A DNA stretch of 64,000 nt from Bifidobacterium aesculapii. GTDB lineage: Bacteria; Actinomycetota; Actinomycetes; Actinomycetales; Bifidobacteriaceae. Positions 17,194 through 25,784 of this stretch are shown here, in pieces; position 1 is the stretch's first letter; every line of letters starts with the position of its first letter. The DNA lies in contig NZ_BCFK01000054.1 in NCBI RefSeq assembly GCF_001417815.1, positions 1 through 64,000 on the forward strand. Reading direction: 5' to 3'. The notes beneath the pieces are model-generated. The model was not told the origin of the DNA, searched no databases, and saw nothing but the letters and a program-made list of their open reading frames with translations. Made by a program: the position numbers and the translations under genes.

Positions 17194-18507
17194 TCAGTCG
17201 GCCACGGACAGGCCGAGGTTCCTGAGCGTGTCGACGGAGGTTTTCTGCGCTTCGGAGAAGACGTCGGCGACCTTGCCGGACCCATCGGAGGCCTTGGCGG
17301 CGGTCTCGTTCATCGTCGCGACGACCGCGGAGAAGCCGGGCATGTAGGTGAAGCCCCCCATGTTGTTGTTGGCGTCCTTGAACTCCTTCATGATGTCCTG
17401 GTCTCCGAAGAACTCGGCCCATTCGGTCGGGGTCTCGGCGTCCTCGGTGACGGCGGCCGGCACGAGTCCCTGGGAGACGAGGTCGGGCACCTGGGTGTTG
17501 AACCAGTCGAGGAACTCCATGGCCTCCTTGGGGTGCTTCGAGTTCTTGAGCACCGCCACCGCGGAGCCGCCGTCGGGACCGGTCTTGCCGGCGTTGCCGA
17601 ACCAGTCGCCGAGCTGCGCCACCTGCCATTCGCCCGAACCCGTGCCGCCGGAGGAGGTCATGAACAGGGGCGCCTCCCAGGCCGCGGCCACAGTGCCGAT
17701 GAGCTTGCCGTCCTTGATGGAGGCGTCGAAGGACGGATCCCAACGCGGGTTGGTGGTCACGGCCTTGGCGTCGAGCAGCTGCTGGTAGAAGTCGGCCACG
17801 GCCGCGGAACCGTCGGTCTCGGTGTCGACGACCCACGAATCGCCCTTCACCCGGTACCACCCGCCGGAGGCGCCGGCCAGACCGGACAGCATGTTGCCGG
17901 CCTCATCGCTCTGGTAGGACATGATGTACTTGCCGGCCGCGGCGGCCTTGCCTGCCGCGTCGATGAACTCGGAGGCGGTCTTCGGCACCTCGGTGATGCC
18001 GAGCTTGGCGAATTCGGCCTTGTTGTAGAAGTAGACGAGCGGACCGGTGTCCTGCGGCAGGCCGTACGCCTTGCCGTCCACCTGCACGAGGCCGTACGGC
18101 CCGGAGGCGTAATGGTCCTTGTACTGCTCGGCGTACTCGCTCACATCCTGCAGCATGCCCTTGGTGAACACCTCGGGCAGTTCGGCGTAGCCCACCTGGG
18201 CCAGGTCCGGGGCTTCGCCGGATTTGACGTCGGTCTCGAGCTTCTTGATCATCTCGGCGGCCTTGCCGTCGAACTTGGTGGCCTTGATCTGGATGTCCGG
18301 ATGCTCCTTGTTCCATTTGGCGACGATGTCGTCGACCAGCGTCATGCCTTCGCTGTCGGGCAGACGATGCATGTAGGTGATGGTCACGACGCCGTCGGAC
18401 GAGCCTTCGGAGGCGTCGTTGGGCGACGAGCCGCAGCCCGCAAGTCCCATGGAAAGCGCGGATACGGCGGCCATGGCCGCGAGCAGACGCTTGTTGAATG
18501 ACATCAT
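17194..18507 (-). CDS. ABC transporter sugar-binding lipoprotein
   Basis: The 437-residue protein has a lipoprotein signal: Lys/Arg, a hydrophobic stretch (LLAAMAAVSALSMG) and the lipobox LAGC at about residues 22-25. The mature part is a family-1 extracellular solute-binding protein. It is the first gene of the minus-strand operon with two permeases and lacto-N-biose phosphorylase, so it probably corresponds to the galacto-N-biose/lacto-N-biose binding protein (GltA) of other bifidobacteria. Specificity is inferred from context, not from binding residues. AGGAG at 18515-18519 supports the start at 18507 (ATGATG; 18504 also possible). Confidence 0.92.
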   Translation of the reverse strand: MMSFNKRLLAAMAAVSALSMGLAGCGSSPNDASEGSSDGVVTITYMHRLPDSEGMTLVDDIVAKWNKEHPDIQIKATKFDGKAAEMIKKLETDVKSGEAPDLAQVGYAELPEVFTKGMLQDVSEYAEQYKDHYASGPYGLVQVDGKAYGLPQDTGPLVYFYNKAEFAKLGITEVPKTASEFIDAAGKAAAAGKYIMSYQSDEAGNMLSGLAGASGGWYRVKGDSWVVDTETDGSAAVADFYQQLLDAKAVTTNPRWDPSFDASIKDGKLIGTVAAAWEAPLFMTSSGGTGSGEWQVAQLGDWFGNAGKTGPDGGSAVAVLKNSKHPKEAMEFLDWFNTQVPDLVSQGLVPAAVTEDAETPTEWAEFFGDQDIMKEFKDANNNMGGFTYMPGFSAVVATMNETAAKASDGSGKVADVFSEAQKTSVDTLRNLGLSVAD

Positions 18508-18559
18508 GATGTAACTCCTCTTTGAGATGCCCGCCACCACCTTGTGGCGATTACCAAGA

Positions 18560-18588
18560 ACCTTAAGGGAACCGGTTTTATTTGTCAA
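18560..18588 (-). promoter_or_regulatory. putative promoter of the lnp transporter operon
   Basis: On the minus strand a perfect -35 TTGACA (18583-18588) stands 17 bases from a weak -10 TAAGGT (18560-18565). The -35 is embedded in an AT-rich imperfect inverted repeat (18576-18604, TTTATTTGTCAA and TTAACATTAAA) that could be a ROK operator. Confidence 0.5.
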
Positions 18589-18729
18589 CTATCTTAACAT
18601 TAAAGGCGTGTCCCCCTTCCGGCGGGGCATGACCACTCCCGAGCCCCATCGCACAGCATCACCTTCCCGAACCCCGCACGACGCCTCCGCCGCGTACAAC
18701 GGACGACACGCCGAAATATTATTAATTGC

Positions 18730-18760
18730 GTGAATGTATTAACGAGGTTAATATATTCAC
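18730..18760. promoter_or_regulatory. candidate ROK operator upstream of the plus-strand ROK gene
   Basis: GTGAATGTATTAA and TTAATATATTCAC form 13-base arms with one mismatch around a 5-base spacer. It lies in the 310-bp divergent gap between the binding-protein gene and the ROK regulator, 57 bases before the latter. The AT-rich palindromic form fits ROK-type (NagC/Mlc-like) sites. The rest of the gap holds the lnp promoter and nothing else recognised. Confidence 0.6.
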
Positions 18761-18817
18761 GAAGTTCAGATTCAACGACGAGCGGACGATGATTCAGACC
18801 GCGCAAGGAGGTGCCGA

Positions 18818-20035
18818 GTGAACAGCAGCCAAGCCAACACCACGGCGACCCAGGCGACGGTTGCGGAGTCCAATCGCTCACGGATCATGCAGCACCTGTA
18901 CCACAACGGCATCAGCTCCAGGGCGCAGATCGCCAAGGCACTGGGACTCACCCCCGCCGCCATATCCAAGATCACGGCGCAGCTCATCGAGGCCGGCGCG
19001 ATCGAGGAATCCGGCGACATGGAGGGGGCGAAGAACCGTCGTTCCATCGGGCTGCGGCTTGACACCGCACGATTCCACATCATCGGCGTCAAGTTCGCCC
19101 GTTCCCTCGTGCAGGTCGGCGTGTTCGACCTGTGCGGCAACACGTTGGCACTGGAGGACCTGCCTCCCGTCACCAACGAGACCATCGGCGACGCGGTACG
19201 TCTCATGCACCGCCGCATCGAATCGATGCTCGACGAGGATTCCTCCATCATCGCCGTCGCCATGGCCGTCCCTGGCCCCTATATGAGGGACGAAGGCCGA
19301 ACGGCGGTCGTCTCCTCCATGCTCGGATGGCGCGACGTCAACTTCATCGAGGAGTTCGGTCACGCCTTCCGCGTGCCGGTGTTCATCGAACAGGACGCAC
19401 GCGCCGGAGCCCTCGCCCACTATCTGTTCGACCCGGAATCGCACGGGGAGGACGAGCTCTCCTACTTCCTGGTCGGCGAAGGTGTGGGATTGGGCGTCAT
19501 CGAACGCGAGCGCATCGTCAACGGCGCGCTCGGCGCCGCCACCGAGATCGGCCACGTGTCCATCGACGTCAACGGCAGACCCTGCGACTGCGGCAACCGC
19601 GGATGCCTCGAACGGTACTGCTCCACACCGGCGATACACGAGATGCTCATCGACGAAGGCGGTCCGGTGCCGGGTGCCGAACACCTCAGCCACGCCGAGG
19701 CGGCGCGCGCGCTGTTCGCGCTCGCGCGCCAGGGCGTCGCCCAGGCCGTGGAGATGGTGCGTCTCATCGGCCGGTACATCGGGTTCGGATGCGTCAACAT
19801 CTTCAACACGTTCAATCCCAGGCTCATCATCATCGGCGACATCGTCTCCGAGGCGGGGACCCTGCTGCTCGACGAGGTCAAGGCCACGGTGCGCAGCCGT
19901 TCGATCCGGGAGATCTACGACTCCACCGAAATCAGACTGTCCGCCATGCCCACCGATGCCACCGTCTGCGGCACCGCCGCGGTGGCGGCCACCCAATTCC
20001 TGGATCATCCCTCCATGTTCTTTGAACTGGGATGA
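18818..20035 (+). CDS. ROK-family transcriptional regulator
   Basis: The 405-residue protein has an N-terminal winged helix (about 10-75, SRAQIAKALGLTPAAISKIT) followed by a ROK domain with ATEIGHVSID and the zinc motif CDCGNRGCLE. The start is a GTG at 18818 with AGGAGGT five bases upstream. It heads a plus-strand set with a PfkB kinase and an MFS permease, and stands divergent to the lnp transporter operon, so it may control either or both. The inducer is unknown; mannose, fructose or N-acetylglucosamine derivatives are plausible. Confidence 0.9.
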   Translation: MNSSQANTTATQATVAESNRSRIMQHLYHNGISSRAQIAKALGLTPAAISKITAQLIEAGAIEESGDMEGAKNRRSIGLRLDTARFHIIGVKFARSLVQVGVFDLCGNTLALEDLPPVTNETIGDAVRLMHRRIESMLDEDSSIIAVAMAVPGPYMRDEGRTAVVSSMLGWRDVNFIEEFGHAFRVPVFIEQDARAGALAHYLFDPESHGEDELSYFLVGEGVGLGVIERERIVNGALGAATEIGHVSIDVNGRPCDCGNRGCLERYCSTPAIHEMLIDEGGPVPGAEHLSHAEAARALFALARQGVAQAVEMVRLIGRYIGFGCVNIFNTFNPRLIIIGDIVSEAGTLLLDEVKATVRSRSIREIYDSTEIRLSAMPTDATVCGTAAVAATQFLDHPSMFFELG

Positions 20036-20088
20036 GCACAGGCCACAAGATTTCCATACGGAAAACCAACACAAGGAAAGGAACCACC

Positions 20089-20985
20089 ATGTCCAAGCCC
20101 ATCGTCCTGTCCCTCGGCGAGCTCCTGTGGGATATGCTGCCCTCCGGCAAGCGCGCCGGCGGCGCCCCCGTCAACTTCGCCTACCATTCGATGATGAACG
20201 GCGCCGACGGCTACTCCATCTCCGCCGTCGGCGAGGACGAGCTCGGCGACGAACTGCTCGCGGAGACCGCCAAGGCCGGCATCCACGCCGTCATCCAGCG
20301 CAACGCATGGCCGACCTCCACCGTCGAGGTCGAGCTGAAGAACGGCATCCCGGAGTACACCATCGTCAAGGGCGTCGCCTGGGACCACATCCTGTACACG
20401 CGTCAGCTCATCGACGTCGTCTCCCAGGCCGACGCAGTGTGCTACGGCACCCTGGCCCTGCGCTCCCCCGAATCGCACGCCACCATCACCGAGCTGCTCA
20501 AGCACACCAAGCCGGGCGCGATGCGCTTCTTCGACATCAACCTGCGCGGCGACCACTACTCGAAGGAACTCATCGAGGAGCTGCTCGGCTACGCCACCGT
20601 CTTCAAGATCAACGACGAGGAGCTGCTGCTCCTGCGCGACATGTTCGACATCCGCGGCACCTCCGGCGAGGACGCCTCCCGCTGGTTCCTCGAGCAGTAC
20701 GACCTCGACTACGTCATCCTGACCGCCGGCTCCGCGTACTCGACGATCATCTCCAAGAACGGCGAGATCTCCACCGTCGACACCCCGCGCGTCGAGGTCG
20801 TCGACACGGTCGGTGCGGGCGACTCCTTCTCCGGCACCTTCACCGCCCGCATCCTGCTGGGCGACACCCTGACCGAGGCGCACCGCAAGGCCGTGAACAC
20901 CGCGGCGTTCGTGTGCACCCAGAACGGCGCCTGGCCGCAGTACCCGGCCCAGATGACCGACTACCTCGCCGAAGCCGGCAAGTAG
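20089..20985 (+). CDS. PfkB-family fructokinase/mannokinase
   Basis: The 298-residue ribokinase-fold enzyme has the N-terminal GGAPVNFA (about 24-31) and the C-terminal DTVGAGDSFSGTF with catalytic base Asp245. Its length and the LGELLWDMLPSG opening match bifidobacterial fructokinase, which phosphorylates fructose and in some strains also mannose. AAGGAAAGGA at 20073-20082 fixes the start at 20089. It follows the ROK gene by 53 bp and precedes an MFS permease, giving a regulator-kinase-permease unit. With an alpha-mannosidase nearby, phosphorylation of free mannose is a reasonable inference. Confidence 0.88.
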   Translation: MSKPIVLSLGELLWDMLPSGKRAGGAPVNFAYHSMMNGADGYSISAVGEDELGDELLAETAKAGIHAVIQRNAWPTSTVEVELKNGIPEYTIVKGVAWDHILYTRQLIDVVSQADAVCYGTLALRSPESHATITELLKHTKPGAMRFFDINLRGDHYSKELIEELLGYATVFKINDEELLLLRDMFDIRGTSGEDASRWFLEQYDLDYVILTAGSAYSTIISKNGEISTVDTPRVEVVDTVGAGDSFSGTFTARILLGDTLTEAHRKAVNTAAFVCTQNGAWPQYPAQMTDYLAEAGK

Positions 20986-21157
20986 TCCGCATCCTCCGCC
21001 CCACCACCTTTCCTTGGCTGGAATCCGCGTCGGGCACCCGCCCGGCATCACTGGCTTTCGGCACCGTCCGACGCGGATTCCGGAACCGGCCAAGGTGACC
21101 ATAACCGAACATCGTTTTCATTTCGTCAGTCTCATTACAGGAAAAAGGGAAAATACA

Positions 21158-22390
21158 ATGAGCAACGAAACCACCAAGACCGGCAACGCCGGTTTCGCCA
21201 AGATCGCCCCGGTGATGCTGGCGTTCTTCGTCATGGGCTTCGTCGACCTCGTCGGCACCGCCACCAACTACGTCAAGGCCGAGTTCTCGCTCGCCGACGG
21301 AACCGCGAACCTGTTCACCACGATGGTGTTCTTCTGGTTCCTCATCTTCTCCGTGCCCACCGGCATCCTCATGAACAAGATCGGCCGCCGCAAGACCGTG
21401 CTGTGGTCCATCCTCGTCACGCTCGTCGCCATGGCCCTGCCGATCATCGGCTACGTCGCCTTCTCCGGCACCGCGCGCCTCGTGCTGATCGTCATCTCCT
21501 TCGCCTTCCTCGGCATCGGCAACACCCTCATGCAGGTGTCCCTCAACCCGCTGCTCACCGTGTTCGTCAAGGGCGACAAACTCGCCTCCACGCTCACCAC
21601 CGGACAGTTCGTCAAGGCGTTCGCGTCCCTGTTCGCCCCGTACATCGCCGCATGGGGCTTCAACCAGCTGAACATGTGGTGGGTCCTGTTCGTGATCTAC
21701 CTGGTCGTCGGCATCATCGGCTACATCTGGCTCGCCTTCGACAAAATCGACGAGCCCGCCCCGGACGCCGGCACCACCACGATCGGCCGCTGCTTCAAGC
21801 TCCTGTTCTCCGACGGCATCGTCTTCCTGTGCTTCCTGGGCATCGTCGCCCACGTGGGCGTGGACGTCGGCATCAACGCCCAGGCGCCGCGCATCCTCAT
21901 GGAGCACACCGACATCGCCCTGACGGTCGCCACCAACGCGACGATGGTCTACTTCATCGCCCGTATGATCGGCTGCTTCACCGGCGGCATCGTGCTTCAG
22001 AAGATCAGCAACAAGCTCGGCATGCGCATCTGCGGCGTCATCATGACCCTGTCCGCGGTCTGCTTCGCCGTGTTCACCCTCACTCCGAACGACCCGCCGC
22101 AGTGGCTGTTCTGGACCGCCGTCGCGCTCGTCGGCTTCGGCAACTCGAACGTGTTCTCCCTGTTCCTCTCCCACGCGCTCATGTACCGCCCAGACCGTCA
22201 GAACGAGATCTCCGGCCTCATGCTCATGGGCCTGATCGGCGGCGCCATCTTCCCGCCGATCATGGGCGTCGCGGCCGACGCGGCCGGCCAGTTCGGCGGC
22301 ATCCTCGTGATGGCCGTGGGATGCGTCTACGTGCTCGTCATCGGCTTCGCCTACAAGCTCATCGAGGGCGCGAAGAAGACCGAGGCCTGA
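21158..22390 (+). CDS. MFS sugar permease, FucP-like (FHS family)
   Basis: The 410-residue membrane protein has about 12 hydrophobic segments and resembles the fucose/glucose/galactose:H+ symporters (FucP, GluP). The first helix holds FFVMGFVDLVGTATNYVKAEF and the loop after helix 2 has the MFS motif NKIGRRKTV. Substrate is probably a monosaccharide phosphorylated by the kinase gene upstream, such as fructose or mannose; L-fucose is less likely since no fucose pathway gene is nearby. AAAGGGA sits nine bases before ATG 21158. Confidence 0.88.
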   Translation: MSNETTKTGNAGFAKIAPVMLAFFVMGFVDLVGTATNYVKAEFSLADGTANLFTTMVFFWFLIFSVPTGILMNKIGRRKTVLWSILVTLVAMALPIIGYVAFSGTARLVLIVISFAFLGIGNTLMQVSLNPLLTVFVKGDKLASTLTTGQFVKAFASLFAPYIAAWGFNQLNMWWVLFVIYLVVGIIGYIWLAFDKIDEPAPDAGTTTIGRCFKLLFSDGIVFLCFLGIVAHVGVDVGINAQAPRILMEHTDIALTVATNATMVYFIARMIGCFTGGIVLQKISNKLGMRICGVIMTLSAVCFAVFTLTPNDPPQWLFWTAVALVGFGNSNVFSLFLSHALMYRPDRQNEISGLMLMGLIGGAIFPPIMGVAADAAGQFGGILVMAVGCVYVLVIGFAYKLIEGAKKTEA

Positions 22391-22437
22391 TCCTTCCGCC
22401 ATGGCGCCCGGTGCGTGCCGGGCACCATCCGCACCCC

Positions 22438-22484
22438 AAGGGGGCGTGGCCATGTCGCATCGTCCGACATGGCCACGCCCCCTT
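22438..22484. terminator. bidirectional terminator between MFS and alpha-mannosidase genes
   Basis: A perfect 20-bp stem (22438-22457 with 22465-22484, outer bases AAGGGGGCG) encloses a 7-base loop between two convergent genes. Confidence 0.9.
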
Positions 22485-22510
22485 CCCGTATGGGCCGCGT
22501 CACACAGCCG

Positions 22511-25500
22511 TCATCGCCGCCGTACGCGCAGCGTCGCCAGTTGGAACGGGCCGAACGAGAGCGCGACGCCGTCACGGGTGACGGTGGCGGCATGCCCGAG
22601 CGCACGAGGCAGATCCGGCGCGAGCAGATCCTCTTCCATCAGATCCGTCTCCCGGACCGTGCAGCCATCGAGCACGGGATCGAGGCGCAGCAGGCATCGG
22701 CATCGTCCTCCGGCCGCCTCGAACAGCCGCAGGACGACGTCGCCGGAACCGTCATCGGCGGGCTTCACCCAGTCGAGCGTCACCGTGCCGCCACCGCCCA
22801 CCCGTTCGACGGAAGCGAGCGGCGGCACATCCGCAAGCCCTTCGATGACGGGTGTATTGAGACGTGACGCCTCGACGAGCGCGGCATCCGTGTCCGCGTC
22901 GGAGAGCACCGACCAGTCGAACGAATGCCGCCCCACGTCGGTGTCGGGGTCGGGATAGCGCGGTGCGGACAGCAGCGACAGGCGGATCATCGTGCCAGCC
23001 CCGCCCCGCCACGCACTCCCCCGCACTTCGGATACGTCGGCGCCATAGACGGATCCGTTCACCACCGCGACCGCGTACCCGGGTTCGGCGACGCGCACGA
23101 ACCGTTGCATGCAGCTTTCATAAGAGGGCTCAGTACCGGGCGCCCCGATCTCGACCGGCCGCTCCACGACGCCATACGGGCATTCGAACCAGGCCCGTGC
23201 CGCCTGCACGGCGACCGGCATGTCGACCTTGAGGAAGCGTTCCCGGACATGCCAGTCCACGTCGGCGTGGAAATCGAGCGCATGGGCGCCGGGTCGCAGC
23301 GAGATGCGCAGCCGCACATGCACGCCGCGCGACCCGCATTCGGATACTGCTTCGACGGCGCCGTCGTCCGCCCGTTCCACGCGGACGGACGACGTGGCGG
23401 GCAACGGCGCGGCCGTGGCCAACGCGTCGCGTTCCAACTCCCAGGCGTCCCACTGCGACGGCTCGTCGCGCAGCAGCTCGAACCGTCCCATCGTCGTGCC
23501 GGCGGGGACGAGTTCACGGTCGGCGCCCATATCGATCAGGGAGTCCACGACGCCGTCCGGCGTGACGTGCGCGCGCAACAGCCCGTTGTCCAACGTCACG
23601 CCGCCATCGTCGCCATGTGTGACGACCACCGGAGCGGCCGTTCCTCCGCATGCGGCCCGTGCGGCTCCGGCGGATGCCGCACGGGCCGGAACCGCGAGTG
23701 CCGTCTCTCGTGCGATGTCGCTCAGTCGCGCGATGTCGCGCATATACGTCGCGCGGGCCTCGCGGTGGACGCGCGCGATGCCGGTACCGGGCAGGATGTC
23801 GTGGAACTGGTTGACGAGCAAACGCTTCCATATGCCGTCGAGTTCGCCGAGGGGCGGCGCGTAGTCGGGCGCACGCACGGCGGCCGCCGCGCACAGGTGC
23901 TCGACGAGACGCAGCAACGCCTCCTCCCGACGGCACAGTCGCTTCATCTCCTGCTGGGAGGTCGTCGTGGCGCGATGCAGCTCAAGGTAGAGTTCGCCGC
24001 GATGCACCGGCGTCGCGCCGTCCGCGTCGTCGACGATGTCGCGCCGCAACGACGCGAAGAAACCGTCGGGTGTGCCGAAGTCGGCCCGCGGCGCCCCCTC
24101 GAGATCGCGTACGCGGCGGATGCGCGCGGTCATCTCCCGTGTGGGTCCGCCTCCCCCGTCGCCGTGGCCGTAGAGGATGATCGCGTGGCCGACGAGATCC
24201 TTGTCGTTGAGGTCGCGCTGCGAGCGCGTGAGCTCGTCCATGCCCATCGTGGAGCCGTAGGTGGCGGACGGCGGCATGTGGGCGAGGATGCGCGTGCCGT
24301 CGATGCCCTCCCAGAGGAAGGCGTGGTGCGCCGGGCGGGTGGTGTCGTTCCAGGAGAGTTTGTTCGTGAGGAACCATTCGAAGCCGGCACGGCGGGCGAT
24401 CTGCGGCAGCGTGGCGGGGAATCCGAAGGAGTCGGGCAGCCACACGCCGCGCGGTCGCGCGTCGAGATGGTCGCGGAACCAGGCGAGACCGATCGTGAAC
24501 TGCCGTACCAGCGATTCGCCGCACGGCATGACGGCGTCGGATTCGACCCACATGCCGCCCACGGGGATGAACCGACCTTCGTCCACGCGGCGGCGGAGCC
24601 GCGCGAACAGGTCGGGGTGGTCCTCTTCGAGCCATGCGTAGTGCTGCGCGGAGCTCATGGCGAACGTCATGTCCGGGTCCTCGTCCATCAGGGCGAGCAC
24701 GTTGGCGACGGTGCGGGCCACCTTGCGGCGGGTCTCGCGGATCGGCCACAGCCAGGCGGTGTCGATGTGCGCGTGACCGACGGCGGTATGGCGCACGGCG
24801 CTCGCCGCGGCGGGAGCGGCGAGCACGCCGGCGAGCGCGGCGCGGGCCTGCGGCACGGTCGCGGCGCGGTCGCGTTCATCGTAGGCGTCCAATGCGTGAC
24901 GAAGCGCTTTGGCGAGTCTGAACCGGCGCGGATCGTCGGCATGGAGCTCGCGGATCAGGCCGGCGACGGTTTCGAGGTCGAGGCGCAGGGAGAGCAGGGG
25001 ACGGTCGAAGGCCGCGACGTCCATACGCCGCAGCGTGTACCCGGGATCGTCCCTTCCGGTGGGGTCGCCGCCCAGTCTCGTGGGCATGAAACCGGTGGAT
25101 TCGCTCAGGTCGGGATTGCAGGCCGCCTCCAGATAGAGCGTGAACCGTCCTTCGCCGTCGAGGCCGACGGCGTCCGTGCCGTCGGCACGGACGAGCGGCA
25201 CCCAACGGTTGCGTGGATTGACGGCTTTGACGGCGGTGCCGTCCGGGCGGTAGACGAGTCCCTCCGCCTGGAATCCGGGCCAGTCCGACCGGTCCCAGCC
25301 GAGGTCGGTGATGAGTTCGACGGCATGCCCGCGCGCCGCCTCGAGGTCGACGCGGCCGCTCACCTCGAACCACGTGGTGCCCCAGGTCGTGCCCCATGTT
25401 CCGGGTACGGCGAACGGGCGGAGGCCGGCGGTGCCGGAGCGGGCGCGCGCAAGGAACGCGGAAACCCGCTCGGGCTCTCCGGGGTTGGCGGCGGCGCGCA

Positions 25501-25597
25501 CGTCGCAGGCGCTCAGCGTGGTGTGGATGTACGGCGCGATGCGTTGGGCGATGACGCGGTCGCATCGCATGAGTTCGTGTTCGATATCGGACGACAT
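22511..25597 (-). CDS. alpha-mannosidase (GH38)
   Basis: GH38 enzymes release mannose from N-glycans with retention. The 1028-residue protein has no signal peptide and is probably cytoplasmic. An N-terminal beta domain (1-265) precedes the catalytic domain with VGHAHIDTAWLWPIRET (zinc ligands His277 and Asp279), the nucleophile Asp389 in WLPDSFGFPATLPQ and a glycine-rich GHGDGGGGPT segment. NQFHDILPGTGI near 600 is also family-typical, and a long beta-rich C-terminal region follows. GGAGG just upstream supports ATG 25597. It lies downstream of a GPH symporter on the same strand. In B. longum GH38 genes cluster with N-glycan functions; here the pairing suggests uptake of mannosyl oligosaccharides and internal trimming. 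Confidence 0.93.
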   Translation of the reverse strand: MSSDIEHELMRCDRVIAQRIAPYIHTTLSACDVRAAANPGEPERVSAFLARARSGTAGLRPFAVPGTWGTTWGTTWFEVSGRVDLEAARGHAVELITDLGWDRSDWPGFQAEGLVYRPDGTAVKAVNPRNRWVPLVRADGTDAVGLDGEGRFTLYLEAACNPDLSESTGFMPTRLGGDPTGRDDPGYTLRRMDVAAFDRPLLSLRLDLETVAGLIRELHADDPRRFRLAKALRHALDAYDERDRAATVPQARAALAGVLAAPAAASAVRHTAVGHAHIDTAWLWPIRETRRKVARTVANVLALMDEDPDMTFAMSSAQHYAWLEEDHPDLFARLRRRVDEGRFIPVGGMWVESDAVMPCGESLVRQFTIGLAWFRDHLDARPRGVWLPDSFGFPATLPQIARRAGFEWFLTNKLSWNDTTRPAHHAFLWEGIDGTRILAHMPPSATYGSTMGMDELTRSQRDLNDKDLVGHAIILYGHGDGGGGPTREMTARIRRVRDLEGAPRADFGTPDGFFASLRRDIVDDADGATPVHRGELYLELHRATTTSQQEMKRLCRREEALLRLVEHLCAAAAVRAPDYAPPLGELDGIWKRLLVNQFHDILPGTGIARVHREARATYMRDIARLSDIARETALAVPARAASAGAARAACGGTAAPVVVTHGDDGGVTLDNGLLRAHVTPDGVVDSLIDMGADRELVPAGTTMGRFELLRDEPSQWDAWELERDALATAAPLPATSSVRVERADDGAVEAVSECGSRGVHVRLRISLRPGAHALDFHADVDWHVRERFLKVDMPVAVQAARAWFECPYGVVERPVEIGAPGTEPSYESCMQRFVRVAEPGYAVAVVNGSVYGADVSEVRGSAWRGGAGTMIRLSLLSAPRYPDPDTDVGRHSFDWSVLSDADTDAALVEASRLNTPVIEGLADVPPLASVERVGGGGTVTLDWVKPADDGSGDVVLRLFEAAGGRCRCLLRLDPVLDGCTVRETDLMEEDLLAPDLPRALGHAATVTRDGVALSFGPFQLATLRVRRR

Positions 25598-25617
25598 CGT
25601 CCTCCACGATACCAGCG

Positions 25618-25667
25618 CGGGTGCGTCGCGGCCCGGCCCGCTTCGGGCTCCGGCCCCGACGCACCCG
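25618..25667 (-). promoter_or_regulatory. hairpin in the GPH symporter-mannosidase gap
   Basis: CGGGTGCGTCG and CGACGCACCCG form a perfect 11-bp outer stem around further GC-rich complementary arms. It ends 20 bases before the mannosidase start, close to its ribosome site, and may limit read-through or translation. Confidence 0.65.
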
Positions 25668-25717
25668 ACGCATCAGGAGCATGAGAGGCGATACGGCGGC
25701 GACGCCGATGACGCGAC

Positions 25718-25749
25718 GGCCCGGCCCCTCGCGGTGAGGGAACCGGGCC
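25718..25749 (-). terminator. hairpin after the GPH symporter gene
   Basis: GGCCCGG and CCGGGCC enclose a second stem CCCTC/GAGGG with a GCGGT loop, 36 bases downstream of the symporter stop. It lacks a U-run, so it is probably a partial terminator. Confidence 0.6.
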
Positions 25750-25784
25750 CCGTGATGGCGTGGCGTGTGCCGTGCCGGGTGCGA

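Noticed and set aside
18527-18733. 68-codon plus-strand ORF in the divergent ROK/lnp gap
   Set aside because: No ribosome site, overlaps the lnp promoter region, and composition is not protein-like.
21158-22390. MFS gene considered as an L-fucose permease in a fucose pathway
   Set aside because: No fucose dehydrogenase, lactonase or aldolase gene is near; the adjacent kinase is fructokinase-like. Only family resemblance is claimed.
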